A stretch of 64,000 nucleotides of DNA from Clostridiales bacterium. Its GTDB lineage: Bacteria > Bacillota > Clostridia > Lachnospirales > JAQSXR01. The stretch covers positions 62,001 through 126,000 of the forward strand of contig JAQSXR010000023.1 in assembly GCA_029256575.1 (NCBI GenBank), written 5' to 3'. The notes under the pieces are model-generated. The model saw only the letters and a program-made list of their open reading frames with translations. It ran no database searches and had not been told where the DNA came from. Positions 55,608 through 64,000 of this stretch are shown one piece after another. Each line of letters opens with the position of its first letter. Positions within the stretch are counted from its first letter, which is position 1. The position numbers and the translations under genes are program-made.

Positions 55608-56201
55608 TTATATCCTATCCTTTAAAATATCTAACATTAATCTTAATGCTTTGCCCCTATGACTAATTTTATTCTTTTGTTCAGAAGGTAACTCTGCAGT
55701 TGTACAATTATATTCAGGTACATAAAATATTGGGTCGTAACCAAATCCATTTGCTCCTTTAATTTCATGTCCAATTATACCTTCAATTGTGCCTTGCGTT
55801 GTTCTCACTTCTCCATCTGGAAAAGCTGCTGCAATAGCGCAAACAAAACGTGCCGTTCTCTTCTCATCAGGAACATTTTTTAGTTTTTCTAATATAGCAC
55901 TATTCTTAATGTCATATGAAGTATTCTCCCCCATATATCGAGCCGAGTATACTCCTGGAGCCTTATCTAAAAAATCAATTTCAAGACCTGAATCATCTGC
56001 TAAAACAATCCCACCTGTTAGTTTAGATATTTCTATTGCTTTAATCTTTGCATTTTCTTCGAAAGTTATACCATCTTCTACAATATTTACGTCAATTCCT
56101 AAATCTTCCAAAGAAAAAACTTCCGCTTCTAAACTAGAAAGTATAGCTCTGACTTCCTTCATCTTCCCTTTATTCGTTGTTGCAAAAATTATTTTCTCCA
56201 T
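55608..56201 (-). CDS. rdgB: XTP/dITP diphosphatase
   Basis: RdgB/HAM1-family pyrophosphatase, 197 residues, which removes non-canonical purine nucleotides. IFATTNKGKMKEVRAIL, LADDSGLEIDFLDKAPGVYSARYMG, ANGFGYDPIFYVPE and SHRGKALRLM are the conserved blocks. It follows the amidase gene by 13 nt and is cotranscribed with the phosphoesterase. Confidence 0.95.
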   Translation of the reverse strand: MEKIIFATTNKGKMKEVRAILSSLEAEVFSLEDLGIDVNIVEDGITFEENAKIKAIEISKLTGGIVLADDSGLEIDFLDKAPGVYSARYMGENTSYDIKNSAILEKLKNVPDEKRTARFVCAIAAAFPDGEVRTTQGTIEGIIGHEIKGANGFGYDPIFYVPEYNCTTAELPSEQKNKISHRGKALRLMLDILKDRI

Positions 56202-56214
56202 AGTGTTTACCTAC

Positions 56215-58017
56215 CTATCTCATTTCATACGTGTCATATACTGTTAAAATACTATTATATAATGAATCTGCTGCTTTTTTAAGAAATTCTTCATCACTCA
56301 GTCTTTTTAGATCTGAATCATTTGTCATATATCCGAGTTCTATTAATATTGCTGGTACACTTGCTTTTATTACAACACGATAATCTTCTGTTTCTAAAGC
56401 ACCTCGTCCTGGCGAATCAAGATTTTTTGCTAAGTCATCATATACTAATTTGGCTAAGTCTTCACCAGATAGTTTATCTGAGTCTGGTAATGTTGTTGAA
56501 TAGTACACTTCAGTACCTTTAACATAGCTATAGTCATTTGCATTGCAATGCATGCTAATAAACATATCCGGATTAATTCCATTTGAAATAGCAATTCGAT
56601 CATCTAAACTAACATCTATATCTTCGAACCGTAAATAGTAAAACTTAATTTTCTCTTGCGCATCTGTTAATTTTTTAAGTTTCATAGCATAGCTTAAATT
56701 TACTGCTTGTTCAATAACATTATTATAAACAGCCCCCGGAGACGATACCCCTCCGTGCCCTGGGTCTATAACAACAATTTTGTCATATTTTTCTCTTGGT
56801 GTTACAGGTTTGATATATATATAATCTTTATCTTCCGAATAAATATACTCTAAATAATTGTCAAAAATCATTGTAAAACGTGTTTCTTCGCCATTATTAC
56901 TTACAGCTATATTTCTACCTGCATTAGACCTATTTATTACCTGATTTACGCTAATTTGCTTGTTTTTAGTAGTAACTATTTCATATTCATATCCATCTGC
57001 ATAATAAATATCTTGCTTATCAATTTTTTTATCAAAGCTAATTTCTAGTTGTTTCTTAATTATATCCGCATTTTCAGTTAAGTTTTTTAGTGAAATTCCT
57101 TCACTCTTTTTAATTACAATTAATCCGAATTCACCTGGTTTTACAGCATCTTCTGTTTTTTCTTTTTGTTTTAAACGAATCGTAACTTTGTTACCCTTAA
57201 CCTTTACTTCGTATTCAGGTATTGATTTTAATTCTAGCTTAATAGTTAGAAGGTTTTTATTCTTTTCATTCACAATCGATAAAATATTATCCCCTAAATT
57301 ACTAGATTCAATTTTTAAATCTGTATTTGTATATGGTAAGCATAATAAAAGGGAAGAATTCATTTTTTCTTCTAATATTTCAATTGAAGGTTCCCATACA
57401 GTTTCTAGTTGTATATAGTCCCCTTCTTTGTCATTACCTACTGTTAATCCATATATGTAATTCTCTAATATATTAATTGTCACAATTTTTCTATCCTCTG
57501 ACAGATTCATTGTTCCTTGTATTTCGGAGTTAGCGAGTTCTATCTTTAATAAAGAATTATTTTTGCCTTTTGTACTTAATTCAACATTATCAATTAGTCC
57601 CTCAACAACTTTAGGATACTCTTTGATTTGTTCAAATGAAACTTTCGTAAATTCAATATCTAGAATATTATCTGTTTTATCAAGATTTACATTCGTTATA
57701 GGAGAAGAAGTATAAATAACATATTGGGTAATTCCATTCTTTTCTATCAAATCTATTTTTTCAATATTTGAGACATCATTTTTTTGTTTTTTAATCTTAT
57801 CCAGAATATATAAATCATTCAGATTATCTAGTTGATTCTCACTTACAGTCCACTGAACATATGCATTATTATCTGAATTCATTGCTGCAATAGTTTGCGT
57901 TAATTCTACTGATGTATCCTTTCTAAATGATATACCAATTAGCAATACAACAAGGGCTATGGCTAAACCCAGCAGTATGAACTTTCCAAAATTGTTAGAC
58001 CTTCTTCTTCTTCTCAT
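56215..58017 (-). CDS. Membrane-anchored N-acetylmuramoyl-L-alanine amidase
   Basis: A 600-residue cell-wall hydrolase. The N-terminus is very basic (MRRRRRSNN) and followed by one membrane helix (about 12-30). Residues 40-410 are extracytoplasmic and probably contain AMIN-like beta domains. The C-terminal amidase_3 domain has the zinc ligands His in VIDPGHGG, Glu in VIEQAVNLS and His in FISMHCNAND, with the catalytic Glu in ILIELGYMTN. It cleaves the bond between muramic acid and the stem peptide. The full gene order amidase-rdgB-phosphoesterase suggests an operon. Ribosome site ACGGAGG. Confidence 0.9.
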   Translation of the reverse strand: MRRRRRSNNFGKFILLGLAIALVVLLIGISFRKDTSVELTQTIAAMNSDNNAYVQWTVSENQLDNLNDLYILDKIKKQKNDVSNIEKIDLIEKNGITQYVIYTSSPITNVNLDKTDNILDIEFTKVSFEQIKEYPKVVEGLIDNVELSTKGKNNSLLKIELANSEIQGTMNLSEDRKIVTINILENYIYGLTVGNDKEGDYIQLETVWEPSIEILEEKMNSSLLLCLPYTNTDLKIESSNLGDNILSIVNEKNKNLLTIKLELKSIPEYEVKVKGNKVTIRLKQKEKTEDAVKPGEFGLIVIKKSEGISLKNLTENADIIKKQLEISFDKKIDKQDIYYADGYEYEIVTTKNKQISVNQVINRSNAGRNIAVSNNGEETRFTMIFDNYLEYIYSEDKDYIYIKPVTPREKYDKIVVIDPGHGGVSSPGAVYNNVIEQAVNLSYAMKLKKLTDAQEKIKFYYLRFEDIDVSLDDRIAISNGINPDMFISMHCNANDYSYVKGTEVYYSTTLPDSDKLSGEDLAKLVYDDLAKNLDSPGRGALETEDYRVVIKASVPAILIELGYMTNDSDLKRLSDEEFLKKAADSLYNSILTVYDTYEMR

Positions 58018-58141
58018 ATAAATACCTCCGTAGCATTAGCTTACTTTATTATAACAAAAAATTTTCTATTGTATAGTAACTTTTTACGAAAGTAATCTTT
58101 TCTTTCTTACTGATAATCTTAATATACTTTTTCCTACAATA

Positions 58142-59584
58142 CTACTTCTGAAACGCTTCATCAATTGCTTTTTCAAGAGCATCCGCCACATTTTCGACGA
58201 AATAATAATCTGTTAATCTGCTAAGATCTCCTGCGTTACTCATAAAACCTATTTCAACAAGAGCAACCGGTATCGGTAAATGATTTAATATATAGAGATC
58301 ATCTCTTTTTACAAGTCCGCGGTTTTTTAAACCTAGAGTATTAATTAAATATTTCTGACATATTGCAGCAAATTCATAACTACCTGCAACCCCTGGTTTG
58401 TATAACGTTTCTGTTCCTGAAACAGCTGTATTCCATACGCTATTGTTATGTATGCTTAAAAACAAATCTGCATTTACTCTTGTTGCTAAATCTGCTCTTT
58501 GCTTTAATGTCGGATAAATATCAGTTGTTCTTGTATAATATACAATAATATCATCTCTTAAATCAAAGCGCCTTTTCAATGCTAATAGCATATTAAGATT
58601 TAAATCTTTTTCCTTAATTCCCTTTGACATGGCTCCTGGATCAGTTGCTCCATGACCTGCATCTATTACAATAACTGGTTTTTTTGGAGTAGCTGGTGTT
58701 TGATTATCTTTTGGAGAAATCGTAAGTAATACAAGATTTTCATTTTCTTCAACCTTATAAACTACTTCTGTTTTCAAATCAAGAACAACTCGAACAAAAT
58801 TATTCTCATATGGGGCAGTTCGAATAGAATAAATTACTCTTCCATTAACAGCTTGTTCTTTATATCCAAGAGAAGTTGCCGCACCAACAATATCTACTAC
58901 AAGTCTATTCGGATTTTGTAACATCTGTATATTATAATCTAAATTATTTGTTCCAGTTAATAATAAACTAGTTTCTCCAGCTGTTTCTGATAATTTCATA
59001 CCTGTAACAGTTAGAAGGGACTCTAGATTAATTCCTGAAGTATTATTCCATTCAACAGGTTCATTCATTAATGAATTACCCGTAAGCGTTAACTTCGCCA
59101 AGCTACTATTTGCGTTCCACTCAACATTATACCCCAACGTTTCTGCTACAAATCTTATAGGTATCATAGTTTTTGCATTTGGCTTAGTAACGTCCCTTAC
59201 TAAACGCGGGCAAGCATCCATCGGAATTGCTTTCCCGTCTACTATCGCTGTATAACTCCCAATAACTAGTCGAATTATAGTTCCATCTTTTGTTATTGTA
59301 ATACTTCTGTCCGAGTTATCCCATACTACATTAGCTGCAATTCCTTCCATTTCAAACATTTCTCTTACCGGTACCAGTGTTCTATGCTCTAAAGCTATCC
59401 CTGGTATTTCATTTGTCTTTAGTATCACACCCTCAACCATAACATTAACCAACGCATTTGATACATCAACAATTTTGCCCCCAGTTTCTACGAAAAACTT
59501 GAAATCCCCAGCTGCAATTGTATTTATGCCTACCAAAAATATAAACATTAGCGCCATAGTTAATCCCATTACATACTTCTTCAC
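58142..59584 (-). CDS. Secreted N-acetylmuramoyl-L-alanine amidase with Cu-amine-oxidase-N-like and AMIN domains
   Basis: A 480-residue exported amidase. A signal peptide (MKKYVMGLTMALMFIFLVG) is followed by a copper-amine-oxidase-N-like domain (VPVREMFEMEG to LGYNVEWNANSSLAKLTL, about 65-165), an AMIN domain (about 190-295) and amidase_3 with His in VIDAGHGATDPG, Glu in IKEKDLNL, His in FLSIHNNS and Glu in LVEIGFMSN. Start GTG 59584 with GTGAGGAGG upstream. Domain order is common in clostridia. Cell-wall remodelling or sporulation; exact role unknown. Confidence 0.92.
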   Translation of the reverse strand: MKKYVMGLTMALMFIFLVGINTIAAGDFKFFVETGGKIVDVSNALVNVMVEGVILKTNEIPGIALEHRTLVPVREMFEMEGIAANVVWDNSDRSITITKDGTIIRLVIGSYTAIVDGKAIPMDACPRLVRDVTKPNAKTMIPIRFVAETLGYNVEWNANSSLAKLTLTGNSLMNEPVEWNNTSGINLESLLTVTGMKLSETAGETSLLLTGTNNLDYNIQMLQNPNRLVVDIVGAATSLGYKEQAVNGRVIYSIRTAPYENNFVRVVLDLKTEVVYKVEENENLVLLTISPKDNQTPATPKKPVIVIDAGHGATDPGAMSKGIKEKDLNLNMLLALKRRFDLRDDIIVYYTRTTDIYPTLKQRADLATRVNADLFLSIHNNSVWNTAVSGTETLYKPGVAGSYEFAAICQKYLINTLGLKNRGLVKRDDLYILNHLPIPVALVEIGFMSNAGDLSRLTDYYFVENVADALEKAIDEAFQK

Positions 59585-59828
59585 TAAAATTCCTCCTCAC
59601 ATTCCATAGATGTCATTGCATGTAAAGAAACAGAATCTTTCACCCATCTCTTTGTTTGGCGAATGCTCTTCAATTATAACAAAAAAAGATGTTTTTATAT
59701 ACCTTTGTCAATCTTTTGTAATATTATTGTAAAATACATTGATATCTTGACATAATTTTCAATATTTACCATTATATATGTAACGACTATTTGTAACCCA
59801 TCTAGCAAGAGGTTCTTTTTATTTTAAG

Positions 59829-59861
59829 ATAAAAAAACAGAATAGATTTCTCTATCCTGTT
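59829..59861 (-). terminator. Terminator of the C1 protease operon
   Basis: On the minus strand ACAGGATAG pairs with CTATTCTGT, then TTTTTTTA; about 12 nt after the stop codon. Confidence 0.8.
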
Positions 59862-59872
59862 CTATAACCGCA

Positions 59873-61588
59873 TTATTCTATGTTCTTTGTATATGCTTTC
59901 AAACAAATGTTTGCATTTAATTTAGATTCTGTTCTGTCCCAAGTCTTACCGTCATAACTTCTATAACCTTCCCCATCCGATAAATCAACATTTTTAGTCT
60001 GATCCCCCGAAATATATTCTATTGGGATTTGGTACGAAGGATTTAAGGTAGTTACTTTAACAACTACTGCATATTTAGTCTTTGAATCAATACTTAACTC
60101 TTGATCAAAGTCAATTGTATAAAAACCAGCATTTTTAAAGCTTCCTTTAGCAACTAACACTCTACTATTTAAACTACTACTATTTACAAACTCAGGAGTA
60201 ACATATACTTCATAGGATGTATTTGGATCAACTGCATAAAATCCTACTGCAAGTAATTTTTCTTTTGCTTTAGTTGTATACACATTGGAAAAGTAAGCAC
60301 TTATTTTACCATATCCTACTGTTCCAACCCATCCTAATAAATCAGATTGATATATATTATCATACTTATTAACATCATCAACTCGTGTATATACAAGATT
60401 ATTTAAAAGAAACTGTTTCGATTCGTATGAAATGTAAATATATCCTTCATCCCCAAATTCTGCACCCCAGCTATTTTTACAAACAAAAGCTCCATTACTT
60501 GTAGGTCTTATACCTGCAGCAAAATTGCTTTTTGGATAATTATCATCCCATCCAACAATTACAACATCATGATTTTGCTTTTTAGCTCCATCATAATAGA
60601 GAGAATTTGTCAACTCATTGTAATAATTTGAAGTTGATACTGAATTAGCGAGCGGCATATATAACGATGTTTGAACTCCGCCATATGACAATACTGCTTC
60701 CTTTATTTTCCCTAAATCTTTATCAGGTATTGATTCATATCCTTGAACGTGTATAACTGATTTTAATCCCTCTGTTGTTGTTCCATCACCATATGGGTCA
60801 TCTTTTTCTCTAACTGGCCCCTTCCAACTCAATAGATATGCTGTAGCCATCATATTATTTCCGCCTGTAGTTTGCGAAATATTATAGCCTGTGTTTTGTG
60901 ACATATGATCTTCCGAAAAGTTCCAATAACTGAACGGGAGTAAACTTGTTTCTAAAGCTGCTATATTCGCAAATGCCCAACATGTTCCTAAAGGACCTTG
61001 ATTCTTGACAGATGTAACTTTATTATATTCTCTTCCATCAAAAAATTGTGGTAATGTAAATTCATTCGTTTTTGTCACTACAACAACAGAATTAATTATA
61101 TTATCCCATGCAACATTACAATCATATTCCTCTAAAATATAACGTATTGGAATATATATTCTACTCTTTATTGCAACAATTTTTGTATCGATATCCCGCT
61201 TTATATCATTTACCATTATGTATGTGGAGTCAACTGAAAGCTTGATAATAGTGTTATCTTTCTCCAATACTGCTTCTTGTGAAGACTGATTCCACGTAAC
61301 CTTTATTCCATATGATTCACACACTACTCTGAGTGGCACTTGTGTCCTATATCTACTATCTATAAACGGAAATCCGTTGCTATCACTAAAATCTATATAT
61401 TCACCATCTACTATAACGTTAATCTTAAGATTTCTGCCTACTATAGAATTCCTAATTGTATTATTTATAACATTGCTACTTGTACTTTTAACCTGCTTCG
61501 GATATATAATGTCATTTGCTACTACATTAGGTTGAAAAGTAGCTATTAATACAATTAAAACACATAATAATAGCTTAAACTTTTTCAT
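59873..61588 (-). CDS. Secreted papain-like (C1) protease with Cu-amine-oxidase-N-like domain
   Basis: A 571-residue exported cysteine protease. Signal peptide at 1-24, then a copper-amine-oxidase-N-like domain (about 55-175, RTQVPLRVVCESYGIKVTWN and IPIRYILEEYDCNVAWD). The C1A catalytic domain follows: Gln and Cys in VKNQGPLGTCWAFANIAALE, His in KQNHDVVIVGWDDNY, Asn in CKNSWGAEFGDEGYIYISY. A C-terminal lectin-like beta domain (about 410-565) resembles those of other clostridial surface C1 proteases. It starts 3 nt after the methyltransferase gene, whose last codons form its ribosome site GAGGTA. Confidence 0.91.
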   Translation of the reverse strand: MKKFKLLLCVLIVLIATFQPNVVANDIIYPKQVKSTSSNVINNTIRNSIVGRNLKINVIVDGEYIDFSDSNGFPFIDSRYRTQVPLRVVCESYGIKVTWNQSSQEAVLEKDNTIIKLSVDSTYIMVNDIKRDIDTKIVAIKSRIYIPIRYILEEYDCNVAWDNIINSVVVVTKTNEFTLPQFFDGREYNKVTSVKNQGPLGTCWAFANIAALETSLLPFSYWNFSEDHMSQNTGYNISQTTGGNNMMATAYLLSWKGPVREKDDPYGDGTTTEGLKSVIHVQGYESIPDKDLGKIKEAVLSYGGVQTSLYMPLANSVSTSNYYNELTNSLYYDGAKKQNHDVVIVGWDDNYPKSNFAAGIRPTSNGAFVCKNSWGAEFGDEGYIYISYESKQFLLNNLVYTRVDDVNKYDNIYQSDLLGWVGTVGYGKISAYFSNVYTTKAKEKLLAVGFYAVDPNTSYEVYVTPEFVNSSSLNSRVLVAKGSFKNAGFYTIDFDQELSIDSKTKYAVVVKVTTLNPSYQIPIEYISGDQTKNVDLSDGEGYRSYDGKTWDRTESKLNANICLKAYTKNIE

Positions 61589-61591
61589 ATA

Positions 61592-62746
61592 TTATACCTC
61601 ATTCTTTTTTCTTGGAGGCTTAGGACCATGAAATTGATAAAGATAAGATTTTAACATACCATTATAAATTTTTCTTGTCTTATCAGATTTCTTACCAATA
61701 TGCCTTTCTGCACCCTCATAACTCGAGATTACATACATTGACCAACTATCTAATCTTTTAAAAGCATCCCCTAATTCTTTGTATATGGCTGGTAAAGTAT
61801 CTTCTGTTTCTAAACGTTCACCGTATGGTGGGTTAGTTATTATAAATCCGTATTTTTTAGGATGACTTAACTTACTTACTGGTCTTTGTTGAAAATGAAT
61901 AAACTTTTCAACGCCTGCGCTTTTCGCATTTTCTCTTGCTATTTTAATCATTTCAGGGTCAATGTCATATGCTTGTATATCCATATCTACATTTTCATCA
62001 ATTAAATCATTTGCTTCATCAATTACAGAAAACCATGTTTTCTTCTTAATAATATTAGTCCAATTCTCAGCTGTAAATTCGCGATTCATACCTGGTGCAA
62101 TATTTGCACCCATCATTGCTGCTTCAATAGCAAATGTTCCACTTCCACAAAATGGATCTACTAAAATACGATCCTTATTCCAAGGTGAAAATTGAATAAT
62201 AGAAGCTGCTAACGTTTCTGAGATTGGTGCTCTACTAGTCAATTGTCTATATCCACGTTTGTGTAGAGAATCACCTGTAGAATCAAGTGCAATCGTTACT
62301 ATATCCTTTAAAATAAACACTCTCATAGGATAATTACTGCCACTTTCATCAAACCATTCAGTTCTATACGTTCTTTTTAATCTCTCTACAATTGCTTTTT
62401 TCACAATAGACTGAATATCAGAAGCACTAAATAATGTTGATCGTATGGAAGAAGCTTTCGTCACCCAAAATCTACCATCTTTCGGTATATAATTCTCCCA
62501 TTCTAGTTTCTTCGTGTTTTCAAATAGTTCATCAAACGTTTCTGCTTTAAATGAACCAACTTTAATCATAATTCTTTCTGTCGAACGCAAGAATACATTT
62601 GCTCTACATAATGCTTCTTCATCACCCTCAAATGTTACTCTTCCATCCGCTACTTCAGTTATTTCATACCCTAAATCTATTATTTCTTGTTTTAGAATTG
62701 TTTCTAATCCGAATAAACAAGGTGCTATTAATTCCATCTTCTGCAT
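61592..62746 (-). CDS. THUMP-domain rRNA methyltransferase (RlmL/YpsC-like)
   Basis: N2-guanine-type RNA methyltransferase, 384 residues: N-terminal ferredoxin-like and THUMP domains (about 1-160), then a Rossmann SAM domain with ILVDPFCGSGTFAIEAAMMG, YDIDPEMIKIA and catalytic ITNPPYGERL. It corresponds to the RlmL N-terminal half and Bacillus YpsC, which modify 23S rRNA. Ribosome site TAGGAGA. Confidence 0.93.
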   Translation of the reverse strand: MQKMELIAPCLFGLETILKQEIIDLGYEITEVADGRVTFEGDEEALCRANVFLRSTERIMIKVGSFKAETFDELFENTKKLEWENYIPKDGRFWVTKASSIRSTLFSASDIQSIVKKAIVERLKRTYRTEWFDESGSNYPMRVFILKDIVTIALDSTGDSLHKRGYRQLTSRAPISETLAASIIQFSPWNKDRILVDPFCGSGTFAIEAAMMGANIAPGMNREFTAENWTNIIKKKTWFSVIDEANDLIDENVDMDIQAYDIDPEMIKIARENAKSAGVEKFIHFQQRPVSKLSHPKKYGFIITNPPYGERLETEDTLPAIYKELGDAFKRLDSWSMYVISSYEGAERHIGKKSDKTRKIYNGMLKSYLYQFHGPKPPRKKNEV

Positions 62747-62813
62747 AATTTTCTCCTAGCATTTTTATATGCTTATAATATCATATTTTCTCTTTTTTTG
62801 TATTACATAAGTA

Positions 62814-63359
62814 TTAAATTTTTATACTATAAATTATTTCTTCATTAAGTGTCTTTATTGTAATCAAATTTCCATCAAGTTCAGCATATGTATTCCCGAA
62901 TTCTGACTTTGGTATAGAAATTGATCCTGGATTAATAAAGATATTTCCTTCTTTCTCCTTTATCATCGGAACGTGTGTATGACCATACATTAAAATGTCA
63001 CCCGCTCTAAGTGGTGGCAATTTATCTTCATTATAAACATGTCCATGAGTTAAGTAAATTATTCTTCCATCATATAAAATTGTGCTATAGTCAGCCATAA
63101 TTGGAAAATCCAAAACCATTTGGTCAACTTCTGCATCACAATTACCTCTAATAGCTAAAATATCATCTTTTATACTATTTAATGACACAATAACATCCTT
63201 AGGGTTGTATGATTTCGGCAAATCATTCCTTGGTCCATGATACAATATATCGCCTAAAATGACAAGCTTATTAAAATTTCCCTTCCTATATATATGTAAT
63301 ATCTTATCTAAATAAAATTTTGACCCATGTATATCAGATATTATAAGTAATCTCATCAT
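62814..63359 (-). CDS. yfcE: YfcE family phosphodiesterase
   Basis: A 181-residue calcineurin-like phosphodiesterase close to E. coli YfcE. Metal ligands: SDIHGS, LGDILYHGPRND, RGNCDAEVDQ, THGHVYNEDKLPPL and YGHTHVP; NPGSISIPKS is the conserved end. It starts with two consecutive ATG codons (63359 and 63356) after AGGAGG. It lies 16 nt after the rhodanese gene. Confidence 0.93.
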   Translation of the reverse strand: MMRLLIISDIHGSKFYLDKILHIYRKGNFNKLVILGDILYHGPRNDLPKSYNPKDVIVSLNSIKDDILAIRGNCDAEVDQMVLDFPIMADYSTILYDGRIIYLTHGHVYNEDKLPPLRAGDILMYGHTHVPMIKEKEGNIFINPGSISIPKSEFGNTYAELDGNLITIKTLNEEIIYSIKI

Positions 63360-63375
63360 TTGTACCTCCTATATC

Positions 63376-63681
63376 TTAGTTCTTTTCAACTTCACCAGTC
63401 CAGTTCAAGTATCCACCACTTAAATTTACAACTCTATATCCTAATGACTCTAATAGTCTTGCTGCTCTTATCCCTCTAGTCCCTACTTGACAATATACAA
63501 CTATTTCGTTGCCACGTAAAGGTAAATCTTTTTTTATTTCTAGAGAATCAAATGGTATATTAATTGCTCCTTTTATATGGCCTTCATTATACTCTTGCTT
63601 TGTTCTTACATCCACAAATATACAATTCTTTTTTTTTAAGCAATTTAATGCCTCTTTTATAGATATTTCTTTAAACCACAT
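63376..63681 (-). CDS. Rhodanese domain protein
   Basis: A 101-residue single rhodanese domain. FVDVRTKQEYNEGHIKGAINIPFDSL is the CH2A region, and the active-site Cys is in VVYCQVGTRG, a six-residue-loop form typical of sulphurtransferases; GGYLNW ends the fold. It may carry persulphide sulphur; the partner is unknown. Confidence 0.92.
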   Translation of the reverse strand: MWFKEISIKEALNCLKKKNCIFVDVRTKQEYNEGHIKGAINIPFDSLEIKKDLPLRGNEIVVYCQVGTRGIRAARLLESLGYRVVNLSGGYLNWTGEVEKN

Positions 63682-63739
63682 AAAATCACCACGCCTAATA
63701 TTATATTACAAAGTATGCAAAATGAGTTTTATATGTTAC

Positions 63740-63773
63740 AAAAAAGAACATTCTATCGAATGTTCTTTTTTTT
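63740..63773. terminator. Bidirectional terminator
   Basis: GAACATTC, loop TATC, GAATGTTC, with A and T runs on both sides (63740-63745, 63766-63773). On the minus strand it ends the gene at the right edge and isolates the rhodanese gene. Confidence 0.85.
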
Positions 63774-63810
63774 GTATCTGCAGATTTAAACTCTTTATAT
63801 TAGATATTAG

Positions 63811-64000
63811 TTATTATTGTTTTGAGTTGAGTTTCTTCCTGTAGTAGCATTTCTTCCTGTTGTATCTTGTGAAGCATTTTGTGAAGCGTTTCTTGATCCA
63901 TTAGCATTTTGAGCATTGTTTTGAGAACCGCTTTGTGAAGTGTTTGATCCACCACCTGTAGTGTTTTGTGATGCATTTCTACCTGAATTATTTTGTGAAG
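63811..64000 (-). CDS. Low-complexity Ser/Gln/Asn/Gly-rich protein (C-terminal end only)
   Basis: The minus strand is open from the window edge to a TAA at 63813-63811, about 62 codons. The sequence consists of repeats of SQN, GRNA and NAS type (for example GRNASQNTTGGGSN, SRNASQNASQDTTGRNA) and ends in QNNNN. The start and any folded domain lie outside the window. The composition suggests a disordered tail of a surface or membrane protein. The terminator 38 nt downstream supports that it is a real gene end. Confidence 0.65.

Noticed and set aside
59748-59776. Plus-strand promoter TTGACA..TTATAT
   Set aside because: The spacing is poor and no plus-strand gene follows.

Overview
The window is AT-rich chromosomal DNA from a spore-forming, anaerobic, low-GC Firmicute, most likely Clostridia of the Lachnospiraceae type. 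The evidence is strong purine-rich ribosome binding sites, frequent TTG and GTG starts, an alpha/beta-type small acid-soluble spore protein, several wall or secreted proteins with copper-amine-oxidase-N-like repeats, and a gene order (rho, trmH-like, rpmE, yqhQ-like, prmC, prfA; tig, clpP, clpX, ysxC) typical of that group. The genus is an inference; no rRNA gene is present.

Layout. 1-2.1 kb: hflX (cut by the window edge) and a YitT-family membrane protein. 2.2-7.6 kb: a self-contained efflux operon of two half-ABC exporters with complementary degenerate ATP sites, a MarR regulator and an MFS permease, behind a clear promoter with a palindromic operator. 7.6-12.9 kb: a four-gene redox operon (GlpA-like dehydrogenase with an added N-terminal BON-like domain, FAD/NAD oxidoreductase, DUF1667 protein, alkyl-DHAP-synthase-like flavoprotein), divergent from a decayed GntR regulator and separated from it by a 41-bp palindrome. 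13.5-15.1 kb: a broken Csp-like subtilase. 15.5-18.1 kb: zinc-type ABC uptake operon znuABC with a Fur/Zur-like operator. 18.2-21.5 kb: rarA, lysA and a non-coding stretch with tandem repeats and a 169-bp hairpin. 21.5-27.1 kb: translation and termination genes. 27.3-33.5 kb: small membrane protein, rRNA methyltransferase, malic enzyme, radical SAM protein, DUF4364 protein and a NatAB-like exporter. 33.7-38.7 kb: ysxC, clpX, clpP, tig (no lon), a spore protein and a truncated DJ-1-like protein.

38.7-51.4 kb is a hexarate (D-glucarate/galactarate) utilisation locus: garR, gudD, a DapA-family lyase, a PPC-domain protein, garD, a tripartite tricarboxylate-type transporter (tctCBA), a frameshifted PrpR-like regulator and an AEC permease on the minus strand, with glycerate kinase divergent. 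Four TTTCAA/TTGAAA palindromes lie between the two arms. The usual aldolase GarL is absent; the DapA-family protein probably supplies that step.

51.6-54.1 kb: a CYTH protein and a two-gene Ku/ligase NHEJ operon. 54.3-55.1 kb: seven tRNA genes (Pro, Gly, Arg, His, Gln, Lys, Leu in transcription order) behind a perfect consensus promoter, none with an encoded CCA end. 55.1-64 kb: two metallophosphoesterases, rdgB, two amidases, a C1 protease, a THUMP RNA methyltransferase, a rhodanese and the low-complexity tail of a gene running off the right edge.

Three genes (GntR, subtilase, PrpR-like) carry frame-breaking internal lesions and a fourth (DJ-1-like) ends early, so local decay of regulators is a feature of the window.
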